Shown here one piece after another: positions 24,341 through 32,024 of a stretch of DNA of 45,648 bases. The position numbers and the translations under genes were made by a program. The notes below the pieces were generated by a model. It made no database searches. It had not been told where the DNA came from and saw only the letters and a program-made list of their open reading frames with translations. How positions within the stretch are numbered: position 1 is the stretch's first letter; each line of letters starts with the position of its first letter. This stretch comes from Actinomycetota bacterium (GTDB lineage: Bacteria > Actinomycetota > Thermoleophilia > Gaiellales > Gaiellaceae): the NCBI GenBank assembly GCA_013816245.1, contig JACDEU010000019.1:1-45648 (forward strand), given 5' to 3'.

Positions 24341-25685
24341 TCCTCAGAAGGAGCGTGACGAACGCGAGGCCGAAGCTAAGGCCGCGAAGGCGGAAGCAGA
24401 CGCCGCAAAAGCCGCCGCCGATGCCGCGAAAGGGCAGGCCGATGTGCGCCAAGCCGAAGCGAACGCACGCAAAGCCGAGCAGGAAGCTGCAGACCACGAT
24501 GACCCGGTCGCTGTCCGCGCGCGCGAAGCAGACGCCCGCAAGAAGACAGCCGAGTCGGACAAAGACGCAGCGGCCGCACGGCGCGCTCGCTACTCGGCAC
24601 TGATCCCCGACCTCGGCGCAGTCAAGGACAGCACGCTCGACGTCAAAGAGGGTCCACCGCTGTGGAGCACTTTCCTGACACGTCGTGCGCTTGGTGCGGC
24701 GGGGACTGCTGTCGCGGCAAAAATCGAGCCTCCTGACGGAGCGTCGTGGCGTGTGATGGTGACAAGCGACGCCGAGCTCGCGACGACGGACGCCATCTAC
24801 GCCGACGTCAAGGAAGGGCTCGACGAGTTAGTCAAGGCCGCAGACAAGGTGCTTGAGGAAACGAAGGAAGAGACGGTTAAGACGGCTGGCTTCACGCCTC
24901 TCGATACTGCGATCGACGCCGCGGGCGCCGTCGCCAGTGCGGTTCCGGCGGTCTTGTCGCTTTTGTCGGCAAAGCGCACGGTCAGCACCGCCGAGGCGAC
25001 AGTCGCCGATCTCGCCGCGGCAGCCGCCGTCGCCGGCGCGCTGGCCGGCCGTGCGGCGAACCTCGTCGTCGCCCACGACGACTTCCGGCTGCTGCGCGGC
25101 GACGGCATCTATACCGTCGCCGGGACGGTGAGCGGCAAGCGTCAAGAACTGGCCGCCCGTCAGCTCGCGCTCGGCGATATTAAGAGCGACATTGAAGGCG
25201 ACCTCGCGACAGCTAAGGCTGCGCGCGATGCGCTGAAGAAAGCACAGCCACCGCCATCGGATAAGGATCACGAGCACGCCGAACGCGAGGTCGTCGGCCT
25301 TGAGGAGCGGCTGAAGAAGGTGGAGCTTCGCCTTGGTCTGATCGAGAGCTTGCTGACGGCCTGCGACGCATTTACAGCCTCGATTCGCGCGGTGCCGGAA
25401 GGCGGGCGCCGATCGCTGCTGGCCTCAGCAGCGCTACATGAGCAGCTGCACGGAAACGGGCCGTCGTATACGCACGTACTTCTCGTTAAGGCGCAGTCGG
25501 GCTTGGCGCAGCAGATGATCAACAACCTGCCGTTGTGGTGGAAGGACAAGTTTTCGACTGCCGTCGACGCCAGCGTCACCTACTTCCTAATCGCGACCGC
25601 CGACTCGACGATTGTCGGGGCCGGGACCGAGACGGCGGTGGCGACGGCTCACGGCAAGATCGGCGACAAGCCGACAGTCGACTAG
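24327..25685 (+). CDS. Coiled-coil protein partner of the subtilase-like protein
   Basis: This 452-residue protein overlaps the upstream gene by 14 bases, with RBS GGGAGG. Residues 5-90 are an Ala/Lys/Glu heptad-rich coiled coil (KAAKAEADAAKAAADAAKGQ). A central alpha/beta part follows (LIPDLGAVKDSTLDVKEGPP, WRVMVTSDAELATTDAIYAD). Then comes an Ala-rich hydrophobic stretch at about 190-240 (DAAGAVASAVPAVLSLLSAK) that could bury in a membrane, another coiled coil at about 280-345 (AKAARDALKKAQPPPSDKDH), and a C-terminal domain with VSGKRQELAARQLALGDIK before and THVLLVKAQSGLAQQMINNL within it. No family is recognised. Strict coupling suggests that it works with the subtilase-like protein. Confidence 0.68.
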   Translation: MPDPDPQKERDEREAEAKAAKAEADAAKAAADAAKGQADVRQAEANARKAEQEAADHDDPVAVRAREADARKKTAESDKDAAAARRARYSALIPDLGAVKDSTLDVKEGPPLWSTFLTRRALGAAGTAVAAKIEPPDGASWRVMVTSDAELATTDAIYADVKEGLDELVKAADKVLEETKEETVKTAGFTPLDTAIDAAGAVASAVPAVLSLLSAKRTVSTAEATVADLAAAAAVAGALAGRAANLVVAHDDFRLLRGDGIYTVAGTVSGKRQELAARQLALGDIKSDIEGDLATAKAARDALKKAQPPPSDKDHEHAEREVVGLEERLKKVELRLGLIESLLTACDAFTASIRAVPEGGRRSLLASAALHEQLHGNGPSYTHVLLVKAQSGLAQQMINNLPLWWKDKFSTAVDASVTYFLIATADSTIVGAGTETAVATAHGKIGDKPTVD

Positions 25686-26050
25686 CGCGCGGCCGCGGCT
25701 ATTGCGCGGATGGCGAACGCCGCGAGCGGCGCACGCCTCGTCTTCTGTGCGCTCGGCGCGCTGGCTCGCTCCACTCGATCGTCACTAGGTCGCGTTGGCC
25801 TAAACGGCCCGATGCCGGTGACGAACCCGGTCAGGTGCGTCAATGCCTCGTCGGCGAGGAACACCAACTCATGCAACGACACCAGGCAAGAGCCTGGGCT
25901 GGTCTCCTGGTGTGCGACCAGACGGTAAGTGTCCGCGCTCCAGCCTTTTTGCGCCGCGTCTACCCATGGCGCTACCGGAACGCACAAGGCGCGGATCTTC
26001 TGATTATCGCGCGCGTGCCCGTGAAGATGTAAGAAGGACGCTTCGTTCAT
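25682..26050 (-). CDS. Possible gene for a small soluble protein
   Basis: A minus-strand frame from ATG 26050 encodes 122 residues, with a natural-looking composition in its first 85 (NEASFLHLHGHARDNQKIRA, VSLHELVFLADEALTHLTGF) and an Arg/Ala-rich tail. Third codon positions are GC-rich, as in neighbouring genes. There is no clear RBS and no family match. It converges on the coiled-coil gene with a four-base overlap of stops. It may be real or a relic. Confidence 0.33.
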   Translation of the reverse strand: MNEASFLHLHGHARDNQKIRALCVPVAPWVDAAQKGWSADTYRLVAHQETSPGSCLVSLHELVFLADEALTHLTGFVTGIGPFRPTRPSDDRVERASAPSAQKTRRAPLAAFAIRAIAAAAR

Positions 26051-26171
26051 TGACGGCGCCGCGTTAGAGGTGAACCATGCACCGACGCCAACCTGACAAA
26101 CGCCCAGACGGGACCCCGACACACTCACAGTTCGCGAATGTTCCTCGAGGAATAGCCGGACTGCTGGTCGC

Positions 26172-26471
26172 CTAGGGCCGTCGCTCGCTCCCCTTTAGAC
26201 GATCACTGAGCCGGCGGCTGAGCGCGCCGATCAGCACGCCGCCGCTCCAGAGGACAAAGCCCACTGCACTGAACAGGCCGGCAAAGAAGCCGCCGCCGCA
26301 CTCGCGGCAGTCAGGGTCATCGGCGTGGGCGACGCCGTAGAGCGTTAGCGCAACGGCGGCCAGCAGGCCGACGCCCTCAAGGACCCAGATTTGCCGTCGG
26401 CCACGCCCGAACAGAGCCCCAGTGGCGAGCCCGACGGCGCCAACGATAAAGAGGAACGTGTAGATGCCCAT
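26172..26471 (-). CDS. Small integral membrane protein
   Basis: ATG 26471 gives 99 residues; the upstream extension to 26555 is Arg/Pro-rich. Three hydrophobic helices are visible: IYTFLFIVGAVGLATGALFG (3-22), VLEGVGLLAAVALTLYGVAH (about 30-48) and GLFSAVGFVLWSGGVLIGAL (about 63-82). The loop between helices 2 and 3 has two Cys (DDPDCRECGGG). The basic C-terminus is cytoplasmic. No family is recognised and it stands alone on the minus strand. Confidence 0.6.
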   Translation of the reverse strand: MGIYTFLFIVGAVGLATGALFGRGRRQIWVLEGVGLLAAVALTLYGVAHADDPDCRECGGGFFAGLFSAVGFVLWSGGVLIGALSRRLSDRLKGSERRP

Positions 26472-26600
26472 CGGAGGTACAATGCCCACGCGTTGAATCG
26501 GTGCCGGTGAAGACCTAGCCGGACGGTGACGAAGTCCTCCTGTCGCGAGGGTCAAGAGCCAGAGGCCAGCGTGCTGAAATGACGCCAGAGCGCCTGCTCG

Positions 26601-26744
26601 CTAGAAGGCGTCCCAATCGTGAGGTAAAGCGAGCGGCAGCCACTCTTCGGGCGGACGCCAGCTCTCCCAGCCTGTCGGCCACGGCTGTTCAGAAATGACT
26701 CGCTTGTGAAGGGCGCCATTATTGAAGGGCGTTATCGGTGTCAC
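26601..26744 (-). CDS. Tiny Trp-rich ORF, small protein or gene fragment
   Basis: GTG 26744 opens a 47-codon frame ending at TAG 26601. It reads VTPITPFNNGALHKRV and continues EQPWPTGWESWRPPEEWLPL before ALPHDWDAF. Four Trp in such a short stretch and regular codon choice make chance unlikely, but a stop lies only a few codons further upstream and no RBS is seen. It may be the C-terminus of a lost gene. Confidence 0.3.
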   Translation of the reverse strand: MTPITPFNNGALHKRVISEQPWPTGWESWRPPEEWLPLALPHDWDAF

Positions 26745-27211
26745 CAGATCGACTGGGCAGCCTCATCCACGAGTACTACCGATCAGATCGGTGGATCTGG
26801 CCGACAGCTGACCGGTCGTGCAGCGCGTGAGGTCGGGCGGTCGGAGCTCACGTGCGCGGTGGGGTCTTTCGCGGTTGTAGGGGCATGAAGATCGCGCCAT
26901 GGAGCCGTTGCGTCCGGAGCCGGGGTAGCGTCGCAGGCTGTTCCGGGAGAGGGGCTTCAGGGAAACGAGGTTGGGCAGGCCGTCGCTGACACTTTGGGCT
27001 GCGAGCCCGTCGTTTGTAGTTGGCCGCCTGTAGGGTCGAAAACTCCGCGACGACGTCGGGGTGTCAGGCGGTTCGGGCTCGGGTCGGGAGCGTCGGCGAG
27101 TGCTGTGGTAAGGAAGTATTCACTGATGCTCGCAGTGTCCAGGTTGGGGCAGCTGATCAAGCCCGAAGATCTCGTCAGCAAGCGCCCAGGCCTGCACCAC
27201 CTAACCAACTG

Positions 27212-27240
27212 TTGACGAACGCCAACACCTCGTGTAGGCT
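27212..27240 (+). promoter_or_regulatory. Housekeeping-type promoter of the HicA-like pair
   Basis: TTGACG (27212-27217), 17 bases, TAGGCT (27235-27240). This is a close match to the actinobacterial sigma-70 consensus. The start codon ATG is at 27251, so the transcript would have almost no leader. Confidence 0.65.
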
Positions 27241-27250
27241 CTGGAGTCTT

Positions 27251-27826
27251 ATGGGTGCCTTCACGTTCACTCTTCTCGTCGCGGGCCCTGATCTTCAGAG
27301 CGACGAAAATCTCGACGCCCTTTTCGAGGCGGGCTGCGATGACGCGACCTTCGGCAACCGTGAGAAGATCCAGTACGCGGACTTTGATCGTGAAGCTCCG
27401 AGCTCGGCGGAAGCGATCGCGAGCGCCATCCACTCGATCGAGAACACTGTCCCCGGCGCTTTGGTCTTTCGCGTCGAACCTGAAGAGTTCGTCTCCTTGT
27501 CCGCGATAGCCGAACGAACGTCTCGCAGTCGCGAAGGCGTCCGGCTTCTAGCAGCCGGCGAGCGTGGGCCGGGCGGCTTTCCATCGCCGGTCAGCTGGGT
27601 TGATGCAAAGACGCGCGTCTGGCGCTGGACAGACGTCGCGGAGTGGTTCGAGAAAGAGCTTGGCGAGCCTCTTTCAGTCAGCGAAGACGCCGAAACGATC
27701 GCAACGTTCAACGGCCTGCTCGAGACGCGTCTTCACATGCGCCGCCTTCCTCGCGAAGAGGAGCGCAATGTCGTGACCCAGTTCGCACGCGAAGATCACG
27801 AACTGAGCGAACTCCTCGCCGTCTAG
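27251..27826 (+). CDS. Antitoxin-like DNA-binding protein of a HicA-type pair
   Basis: This 191-residue protein starts MGAFTFTLLVAGPDLQ, a HicB-like beta strand opening. Its middle has a helix-turn-helix of the kind often found with HicA partners: SLSAIAERTSRSREGVRLLA, then AGERGPGGFPSPVSW and a W-R-W-x-D-V-A-x-W segment. The C-terminal 50 residues are helical and acidic. It is followed 16 bases later by a HicA-like gene. The usual gene order for such pairs varies. By analogy it would bind the partner protein and the shared promoter; this is family knowledge, not shown by the sequence. Confidence 0.65.
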   Translation: MGAFTFTLLVAGPDLQSDENLDALFEAGCDDATFGNREKIQYADFDREAPSSAEAIASAIHSIENTVPGALVFRVEPEEFVSLSAIAERTSRSREGVRLLAAGERGPGGFPSPVSWVDAKTRVWRWTDVAEWFEKELGEPLSVSEDAETIATFNGLLETRLHMRRLPREEERNVVTQFAREDHELSELLAV

Positions 27827-27842
27827 CGACTAAGGTCGGCGG

Positions 27843-28058
27843 GTGGCTCGGCGCCCGCATCCCAATAAAGACGTAGAGAAGGCGCTCAAAGACGCCGAGT
27901 CGTCTGGCTGGACCGTGACGCCGAACAACTCCCGAGGTCACGCGTGGGGTGCTGCCCATTGCAGCTCAGGCTGTCGTGTATCGATCTGGTCGACGCCGAA
28001 GAACACCGGTAACCACGCTAACGCGATACGGCGCGCGATCCGTCGTTGCCCACACTAG
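27843..28058 (+). CDS. HicA-like small protein
   Basis: This 71-residue protein, GTG start, has a HicA-like double-stranded-RNA-binding pattern: NKDVEKALKDAESSGWTVTP, then a central His in GHAWGAAHCSSGCRVSIWST, and NHANAIRRAIRRCPH. HicA toxins are small mRNA interferases with one catalytic His; GHAWG would carry it here. Four Cys are present, so a metal-binding variant is possible. Co-transcription with the antitoxin-like gene is likely from the promoter at 27212. The next gene's in-frame ATG follows its stop codon directly. Confidence 0.62.
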   Translation: MARRPHPNKDVEKALKDAESSGWTVTPNNSRGHAWGAAHCSSGCRVSIWSTPKNTGNHANAIRRAIRRCPH

Positions 28059-28184
28059 ATGTCGCTCACCTCCCGTGGGTGGCAAAAGTGTGGGTTCTGC
28101 CTGCAATTGCCAGTTTCTCGAGTGCGGCGCGAATTTTGTGGGCACAGCAGCCTGCAAGAGATCCGCGTCGCTAATGCGTCTGTT

Positions 28185-28430
28185 ATGAACAGCGCCGCTC
28201 CGAGCCATGCGGCGATTTCACAAATGTGGGACGAAGCAGAACTCATAGAACACGTTCATTCGGGGCAGGCGGACCGGTGGATGTGGATCTGCCCCAGCTG
28301 TGACCGCTTCCTCGAACCGCCGCATTGCGGGACGGCACGAGAAGCCGCGGTGTCTCTGCGACGGCATGCACGCGAATGCAACATGCAGGAGCTCGCGCGC
28401 CCTCGGCGTCGCGACCCATTCGCGGGATAG
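28185..28430 (+). CDS. Small zinc-finger-like protein
   Basis: The frame is open from ATG 28059, directly after the HicA-like stop, but its first 40 codons look unlike protein. ATG 28185 (or 28224) is more likely. The core is WMWICPSCDRFLEPPHCGTA followed by SLRRHARECNMQ, a C-x2-C and H-x3-C arrangement that could bind one zinc ion. The flanks are acidic before (WDEAELIEHVHSGQADR) and basic after. It resembles the protein encoded at 28705, which also begins with a C-P-x-C knuckle. Function is unknown, but such small knuckle proteins often bind nucleic acid. Confidence 0.5.
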   Translation: MNSAAPSHAAISQMWDEAELIEHVHSGQADRWMWICPSCDRFLEPPHCGTAREAAVSLRRHARECNMQELARPRRRDPFAG

Positions 28431-28590
28431 TTAGTTCGGTCGTCGGACTGCCTCGGCTGCTGCTCCGCCGGAAACCGATCGGAGACTCTGGATTTCTTGG
28501 GAGGCTACGCGTGGGGTGCAGAAAATCGGTCGTCCGGTGTGCGCCGCTGTGGCTGGGCCTGCTGATGCACGGGTAGCGTCGGCGTTCCCG

Positions 28591-28622
28591 TTTTGGAGGC
28601 GCCTATTTTTGGAGGCGCCTAT
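28591..28622. repeat. Perfect tandem duplication of a 16-bp unit
   Basis: TTTTGGAGGCGCCTAT occurs twice in direct succession (28591-28606 and 28607-28622). Each copy holds the palindrome AGGCGCCT. It lies ten bases before a long hairpin. Confidence 0.85.
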
Positions 28623-28631
28623 GTCTGGTAG

Positions 28632-28693
28632 CGCCTGAAGGGTGTCAAAACCCCGGTTCGGCGCGGAATCCGAGTTTTGACACTCTTCAGGCG
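28632..28693. repeat. Long hairpin with 20-base arms upstream of a zinc-finger-like gene
   Basis: The left arm (28632-28651) begins CGCCTGAAGGGTGTC. The right arm (28674-28693) is its inverse, with one mismatch in 20. The 22-base loop contains TTCGGCGCGG. The RBS AAAGGAG follows the right arm directly, and the gene starts at 28705. It may be a leader structure controlling translation, a protein-binding operator, or a mobile-element end. Confidence 0.8.
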
Positions 28694-28704
28694 AAAGGAG
28701 TCCT

Positions 28705-28950
28705 ATGAAACTCGTGGAAGAACTCTGGCTTGTTTGCCCCATGTGCGACGGCTGGCGCGGGCGACTCGGACGTGACGGAGCAGTCGCCGAAAACAGATTG
28801 GCCGAGATAGAGGCGTCGTGGGTCGAGCACGAACGCGATCATGGCTTCGCCTCAGCCGCAAACGTCTCATTGAAGCCTGAAGTCAGGTCGCGGCTGAGTT
28901 CGTTGGCAGAGGGCTTCGAGATTCGCAGGAAGCCCTCACCTAAAGAGTAG
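28705..28950 (+). CDS. Small zinc-finger-like protein 2
   Basis: This 81-residue protein starts at ATG 28705 with RBS AAAGGAG. It reads KLVEELWLVCPMCDGWRGRL (C-x2-C at 10-13) and later WVEHERDHGFASAA (His pair), so a C2H2-type site is possible. The C-terminus is helical and basic (SRLSSLAEGFEIRRKPSPKE). The arrangement parallels the 28185 gene. The hairpin and tandem repeat upstream suggest its expression is specifically controlled. No family is named. Confidence 0.6.
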   Translation: MKLVEELWLVCPMCDGWRGRLGRDGAVAENRLAEIEASWVEHERDHGFASAANVSLKPEVRSRLSSLAEGFEIRRKPSPKE

Positions 28951-29364
28951 CCGAGCGAACAGAAACGACCCGGCAGAGTGTCGCCGGACGCTGCGGCACC
29001 TCGAGCAAGAGGTCTGGCAGCGGTGTTGACGTGGCGGCAGATTTGGGGGTCTTCGCCTTGGCTGTGCCTGTTCGGTCGCGGCTCGTCTCGTTGCGACGTC
29101 TTATTTTGTTTGGCGCGCGTGAGTATCAAGAAACCGCAGAACGGCGCAAGAACCGCCCGCCGTGAGAGCGTCCGTTGCGCCTGGGAGTATCGGTCGATGC
29201 TGTAAATCCGCCGGAGTGAAACCCGGCGCGCTGGGGCTGAACTGAGGTTCCTGCGAATCCTGAAGCCGTAGGGATGCCGAAAGCGTGGCCCTGCCTTAGG
29301 GGTCGGAAATCCCGATTCGGCGCGGTCGGGACGGGTGTCCGGTGCCGGTCGATTCGTGAGGTTC
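28951..29364. other. Non-coding stretch, nothing recognised
   Basis: No good reading frame is seen on either strand. The bases TTCGGCGCGG recur here (about 29312), as in the loop of the 28632 hairpin. Several short GC inverted repeats occur, but none fits a known RNA family. Confidence 0.3.
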
Positions 29365-29720
29365 TCAGCCGTTCGGGTTCGGGTCGGACGTGTCAGCGAG
29401 CGGTGGCGAGGAAGCGGTGGGTCTAGTCTTCGGCGAAGCGGCGGGAGTCGGCGAAGACGAGGGATTTCGCGGTAGCGCACCTCGAGCTGGGCGAGCTGGT
29501 CGGCAAGCAGTTCCCGTTGACGTGCTCCAGCGTGTGCAGGGCCGAATATCTGGCTGCGACGACGACGGCGGCGAGGGGGAGCTCGGAAAGTCGTGCAGCT
29601 GGAAGGCGAGCGTTCCGTCGGAGAGCGTGGCGGCGAGGTTCTCGAGGCTCTTGCGCTCGACCCCGGCGAGCACGCTCCCGTCGAGGGCGGACACCGCTAG
29701 TCGCCGGCGGGAACGGTCGT
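29365..29720 (-). pseudogene. Wrecked ERCC4-type nuclease gene
   Basis: Spread over three minus-strand frames, pieces of an ERCC4 domain appear in order: RRLAVSALDGSVLAGVERKS then LENLAATLSDGTLAFQLHDF; LSELPLAAVVVAARYSAL; RELLADQLAQLEVRYREIP; SLVFADSRRFAED; THRFLATA; and a tail like DTSDPNPNG. ERCC4 nucleases (XPF-like) carry ERKx3D; here the segment reads ERKSLEN, so the metal-binding Asp is changed too. A TAG replaces the expected Trp before THRF. At least two frameshifts, one nonsense change and a missing N-terminus make it non-functional. Confidence 0.62.
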
Positions 29721-30035
29721 GGAAGAACCACGAGTTCAACGATGCCGAGCGTGAGGTTGCTAAGCAGTGGCGCGAGGGACTCGCGACACTCGACCCGGAG
29801 GAGATGATCGGGATCGTCAGGAACATCCTGCCGTCACGAAGATCTCGGATCTTGAAGCGCTCAAGAAGGAGATCGACGACTTCTGCGAGAGCAACGAGGG
29901 CGAAATCGCGCGCTCGTGCTACACGTGCTGGAAGTCCCAGAATGGGCACAGACGGCGGTGCTCGAACGCTGGGAGGCCGCGCGTTACGACCTGGGCTGGT
30001 GGATGGCTCTCTCTGCAACCGCGTCCGGCGGTTGA
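29712..30035 (+). pseudogene. Multiply frameshifted gene remnant of unknown family
   Basis: Three plus-strand frames give pieces that read naturally one after another: HEFNDAEREVAKQWREGLAT then LDPEEMIGIVRNILP; TKISDLEALKKEIDDFCESN then EGEIARS; and LHVLEVPEWAQTAVLERWEA then ARYDLGWWMALSATASGG, ending at TGA 30035. At least two frameshifts separate them, and the 5' end abuts the ERCC4 wreck. The protein would have been a helical, soluble one; no family is recognised. Confidence 0.5.
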
Positions 30036-30045
30036 AAAGTAGTCG

Positions 30046-31734
30046 TTACGTGTTGCCTTCAACGCGTGAGCTAAAGAGTTCGCGCTGAAGAGACTTGGGG
30101 AATCCCGGCCTGAAGTACGGCTTCACCCAAGCATCGGTTTCGTCGAGGAAACTTGACTTGTCCGCGTCGCCGTTCGGAGGCCGCTTCGCAAGCTCAGAGG
30201 CCCAGTAACGAGCGTAGAAGTGGTTGAAGATGCGAGCGAACTCCGTGAAATAGACGTCAGCGACTTCGGTATCGCCCCTGATCACGAGCATGTTCTCGTC
30301 GTTCGCGTTCGTCGAGGCGGGAGAGAAGTTGGCCGAGCCTGTGATCACGCACGGACTCGAGCCGAGCGGATCGATCATCAACACCTTTGTGTGCAGATAC
30401 GGGACGCGGGGATTGAAGTTCGTCAGGTGCTCCTTCGCCCAGCGGGTAAGCGTGCTCGGGCCGCCGAGGCTTCCGACCGAAACGAAGACCTGGTGCCCGC
30501 CAGACCAGGCGTCTTGGTTGTTGTCGCGCTTGTCAAGCAGCACGTAGTGCAGCCCGGTGCCGGCGTAGCCTGTGAGCGCCTCCTCGAAGATCGCGCCCAT
30601 GCCGAACGGCTCGGTGACATGAATGGATCCGCTCCCGCTGCCGAAGCGCTCCGCGTACCAGTTCAGCGGCGCCAGCCCATGCCGAGGACTGAAAAGGGTG
30701 TGAATACCGTTCTTGTCTAGTTCGGTTTCGTCGAAAGGGCTGTTGCTACTCGTCCAGTCGCGGATCGTGTCGGCCTCCGGGTTGGGCTCGAGCTGCTGCC
30801 AGAGTTCGAGGAACTCCCCGGCGACGACCGGATCGCGCACTTCGTGGCCGACGTTCGAGTGCCCGTAGATCCCTCCCTCACTGAGGTTCGTCGAGCCGGT
30901 CCAAACAGACACCGGCGACAGCGCGCCGTCCGCGTCCTTCGTTGCGAAGACGATGAACTTGTTGTGCGCAATCTTGGCGTTGGTCCGCTCGATCAGGATC
31001 GAGCTCGGGAGGCCGAAATCGTTGATCGCCTGTCGGTTCCGATCGCCTTCGTCGCCTGCGCTGGCGTGGTAAATGACCTGGACGTCGGCGCCGTCTTCGT
31101 GTGCCTTCTTGAACGCAGCGAGGACTTCAGGCTCAGTGAACTCGTACACCGCCGCTCGCAGCGCGTCTCCACTCGAGCTGGCCCGGCCGATGAAAGCAAG
31201 AAGCGCCTCGATCAGCCCTCTCGACAGCCACTTGAACGCCTCGGCACGCTTCGCGGGTGGTAGCTGATCGGGCCGAAGGCCAAACTTGTTCGCATAGGCC
31301 TGGCTCGCTGCGACACCCCGGTTGAAATAGACGCCGTGCGTGCCCTTCGTCGGGTCGCTCGTGGAAATATCCACGATCGCCTCGACACCATCGCGATCTT
31401 GGAGATTCTTCGCAGTGCCGTATCTCGGCACGAAGCGATACGTGTAGTCGTGTCCGGGCTTCGCGGTGTAGTCGGCCCAGTAGAAAGTCTGGAGCGGATG
31501 GTCTCGCGTGCTGTAGAACGCCTTCGGATCGGGTTGAGGGACGACCGATCTGAAGGTCTTGAAGCCTGAGAGCCAATACTGCTCTGGCTGCGCCGCGCTG
31601 TGGTCGATCCGATGGATCGAGAAGCCGAGAAAATCTGCGCGCACCGCCTCATCGAGGTCGAGCCCGAAGAAGATGGCGTGATTGCCGGCGATCGCCTGCA
31701 CCGTCACACCGCCAGTCGACACCCGCTTTCTCAT
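30046..31734 (-). CDS. Phospholipase-D-fold protein with two HxK half-sites
   Basis: ATG 31734, preceded by AGGAG at five bases, gives 562 residues; GTG 31740 overlaps that RBS. The N-terminal 140 residues are a beta-rich domain (ADFLGFSIHRID, PLQTFYWADYTAKPGHDYTY). Two PLD half-sites follow: HNKFIVFA with TGSTNLSEGG (about 257-288), and HTKVLMID with TGSANFSPAS (about 448-474). Only the second has the full H-x-K-x4-D; in the first the Asp position is Ala. PLD-fold enzymes cleave or transfer phosphodiesters in lipids or nucleic acids, using one site from each half. No signal peptide is visible. It is divergent from the operon at 32025, and a TCTAAT on its strand at 31771-31776 may be its -10. 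Confidence 0.85.
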   Translation of the reverse strand: MRKRVSTGGVTVQAIAGNHAIFFGLDLDEAVRADFLGFSIHRIDHSAAQPEQYWLSGFKTFRSVVPQPDPKAFYSTRDHPLQTFYWADYTAKPGHDYTYRFVPRYGTAKNLQDRDGVEAIVDISTSDPTKGTHGVYFNRGVAASQAYANKFGLRPDQLPPAKRAEAFKWLSRGLIEALLAFIGRASSSGDALRAAVYEFTEPEVLAAFKKAHEDGADVQVIYHASAGDEGDRNRQAINDFGLPSSILIERTNAKIAHNKFIVFATKDADGALSPVSVWTGSTNLSEGGIYGHSNVGHEVRDPVVAGEFLELWQQLEPNPEADTIRDWTSSNSPFDETELDKNGIHTLFSPRHGLAPLNWYAERFGSGSGSIHVTEPFGMGAIFEEALTGYAGTGLHYVLLDKRDNNQDAWSGGHQVFVSVGSLGGPSTLTRWAKEHLTNFNPRVPYLHTKVLMIDPLGSSPCVITGSANFSPASTNANDENMLVIRGDTEVADVYFTEFARIFNHFYARYWASELAKRPPNGDADKSSFLDETDAWVKPYFRPGFPKSLQRELFSSRVEGNT

Positions 31735-31979
31735 GCCCACTCCTCGCTACCGGCCTCGTCTGGCCGCTTCATTAGAGCGTACCCGACGTTGACCAAAAAG
31801 AGAACCCTTGCACCATCCGCCGCGCGTTTCAAGCAGCCCCAGGCGACAGCGCCAAAGCGGCCCCCCAGGCGCGATCACGCTCGACAAGCTAATGCGTCGC
31901 GACGCGGGCATATCAGGTCGTCACTATCCGACGTTTCGTGGCTCAGGAAGCCGCCGGATAGTTGGTTCGGCCGCGCAGG

Positions 31980-32008
31980 TTGAGCATTGCGGTCCGGCGG
32001 GTTAGCCT
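31980..32008 (+). promoter_or_regulatory. Candidate promoter of the peroxidase operon
   Basis: TTGAGC (31980-31985), 17 bases, TAGCCT (32003-32008), 16 bases before ATG 32025. It lies in the intergenic region shared with the divergent PLD-fold gene. Confidence 0.5.
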
Positions 32009-32024
32009 GCGGACAGTGGTTGTC

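Noticed and set aside
27060-27125. Second ERCC4 remnant as a listed feature
   Set aside because: Only the last ~20 residues resemble the 29.4 kb relic's tail; too short to annotate, so it is mentioned only within that finding.
28591-28693. CRISPR-like array
   Set aside because: Only two adjacent repeat units without spacers, and no cas genes.
28951-29364. Riboswitch or group II intron domain
   Set aside because: Short GC hairpins are present, but no conserved core of cobalamin, TPP or intron domain V could be matched.
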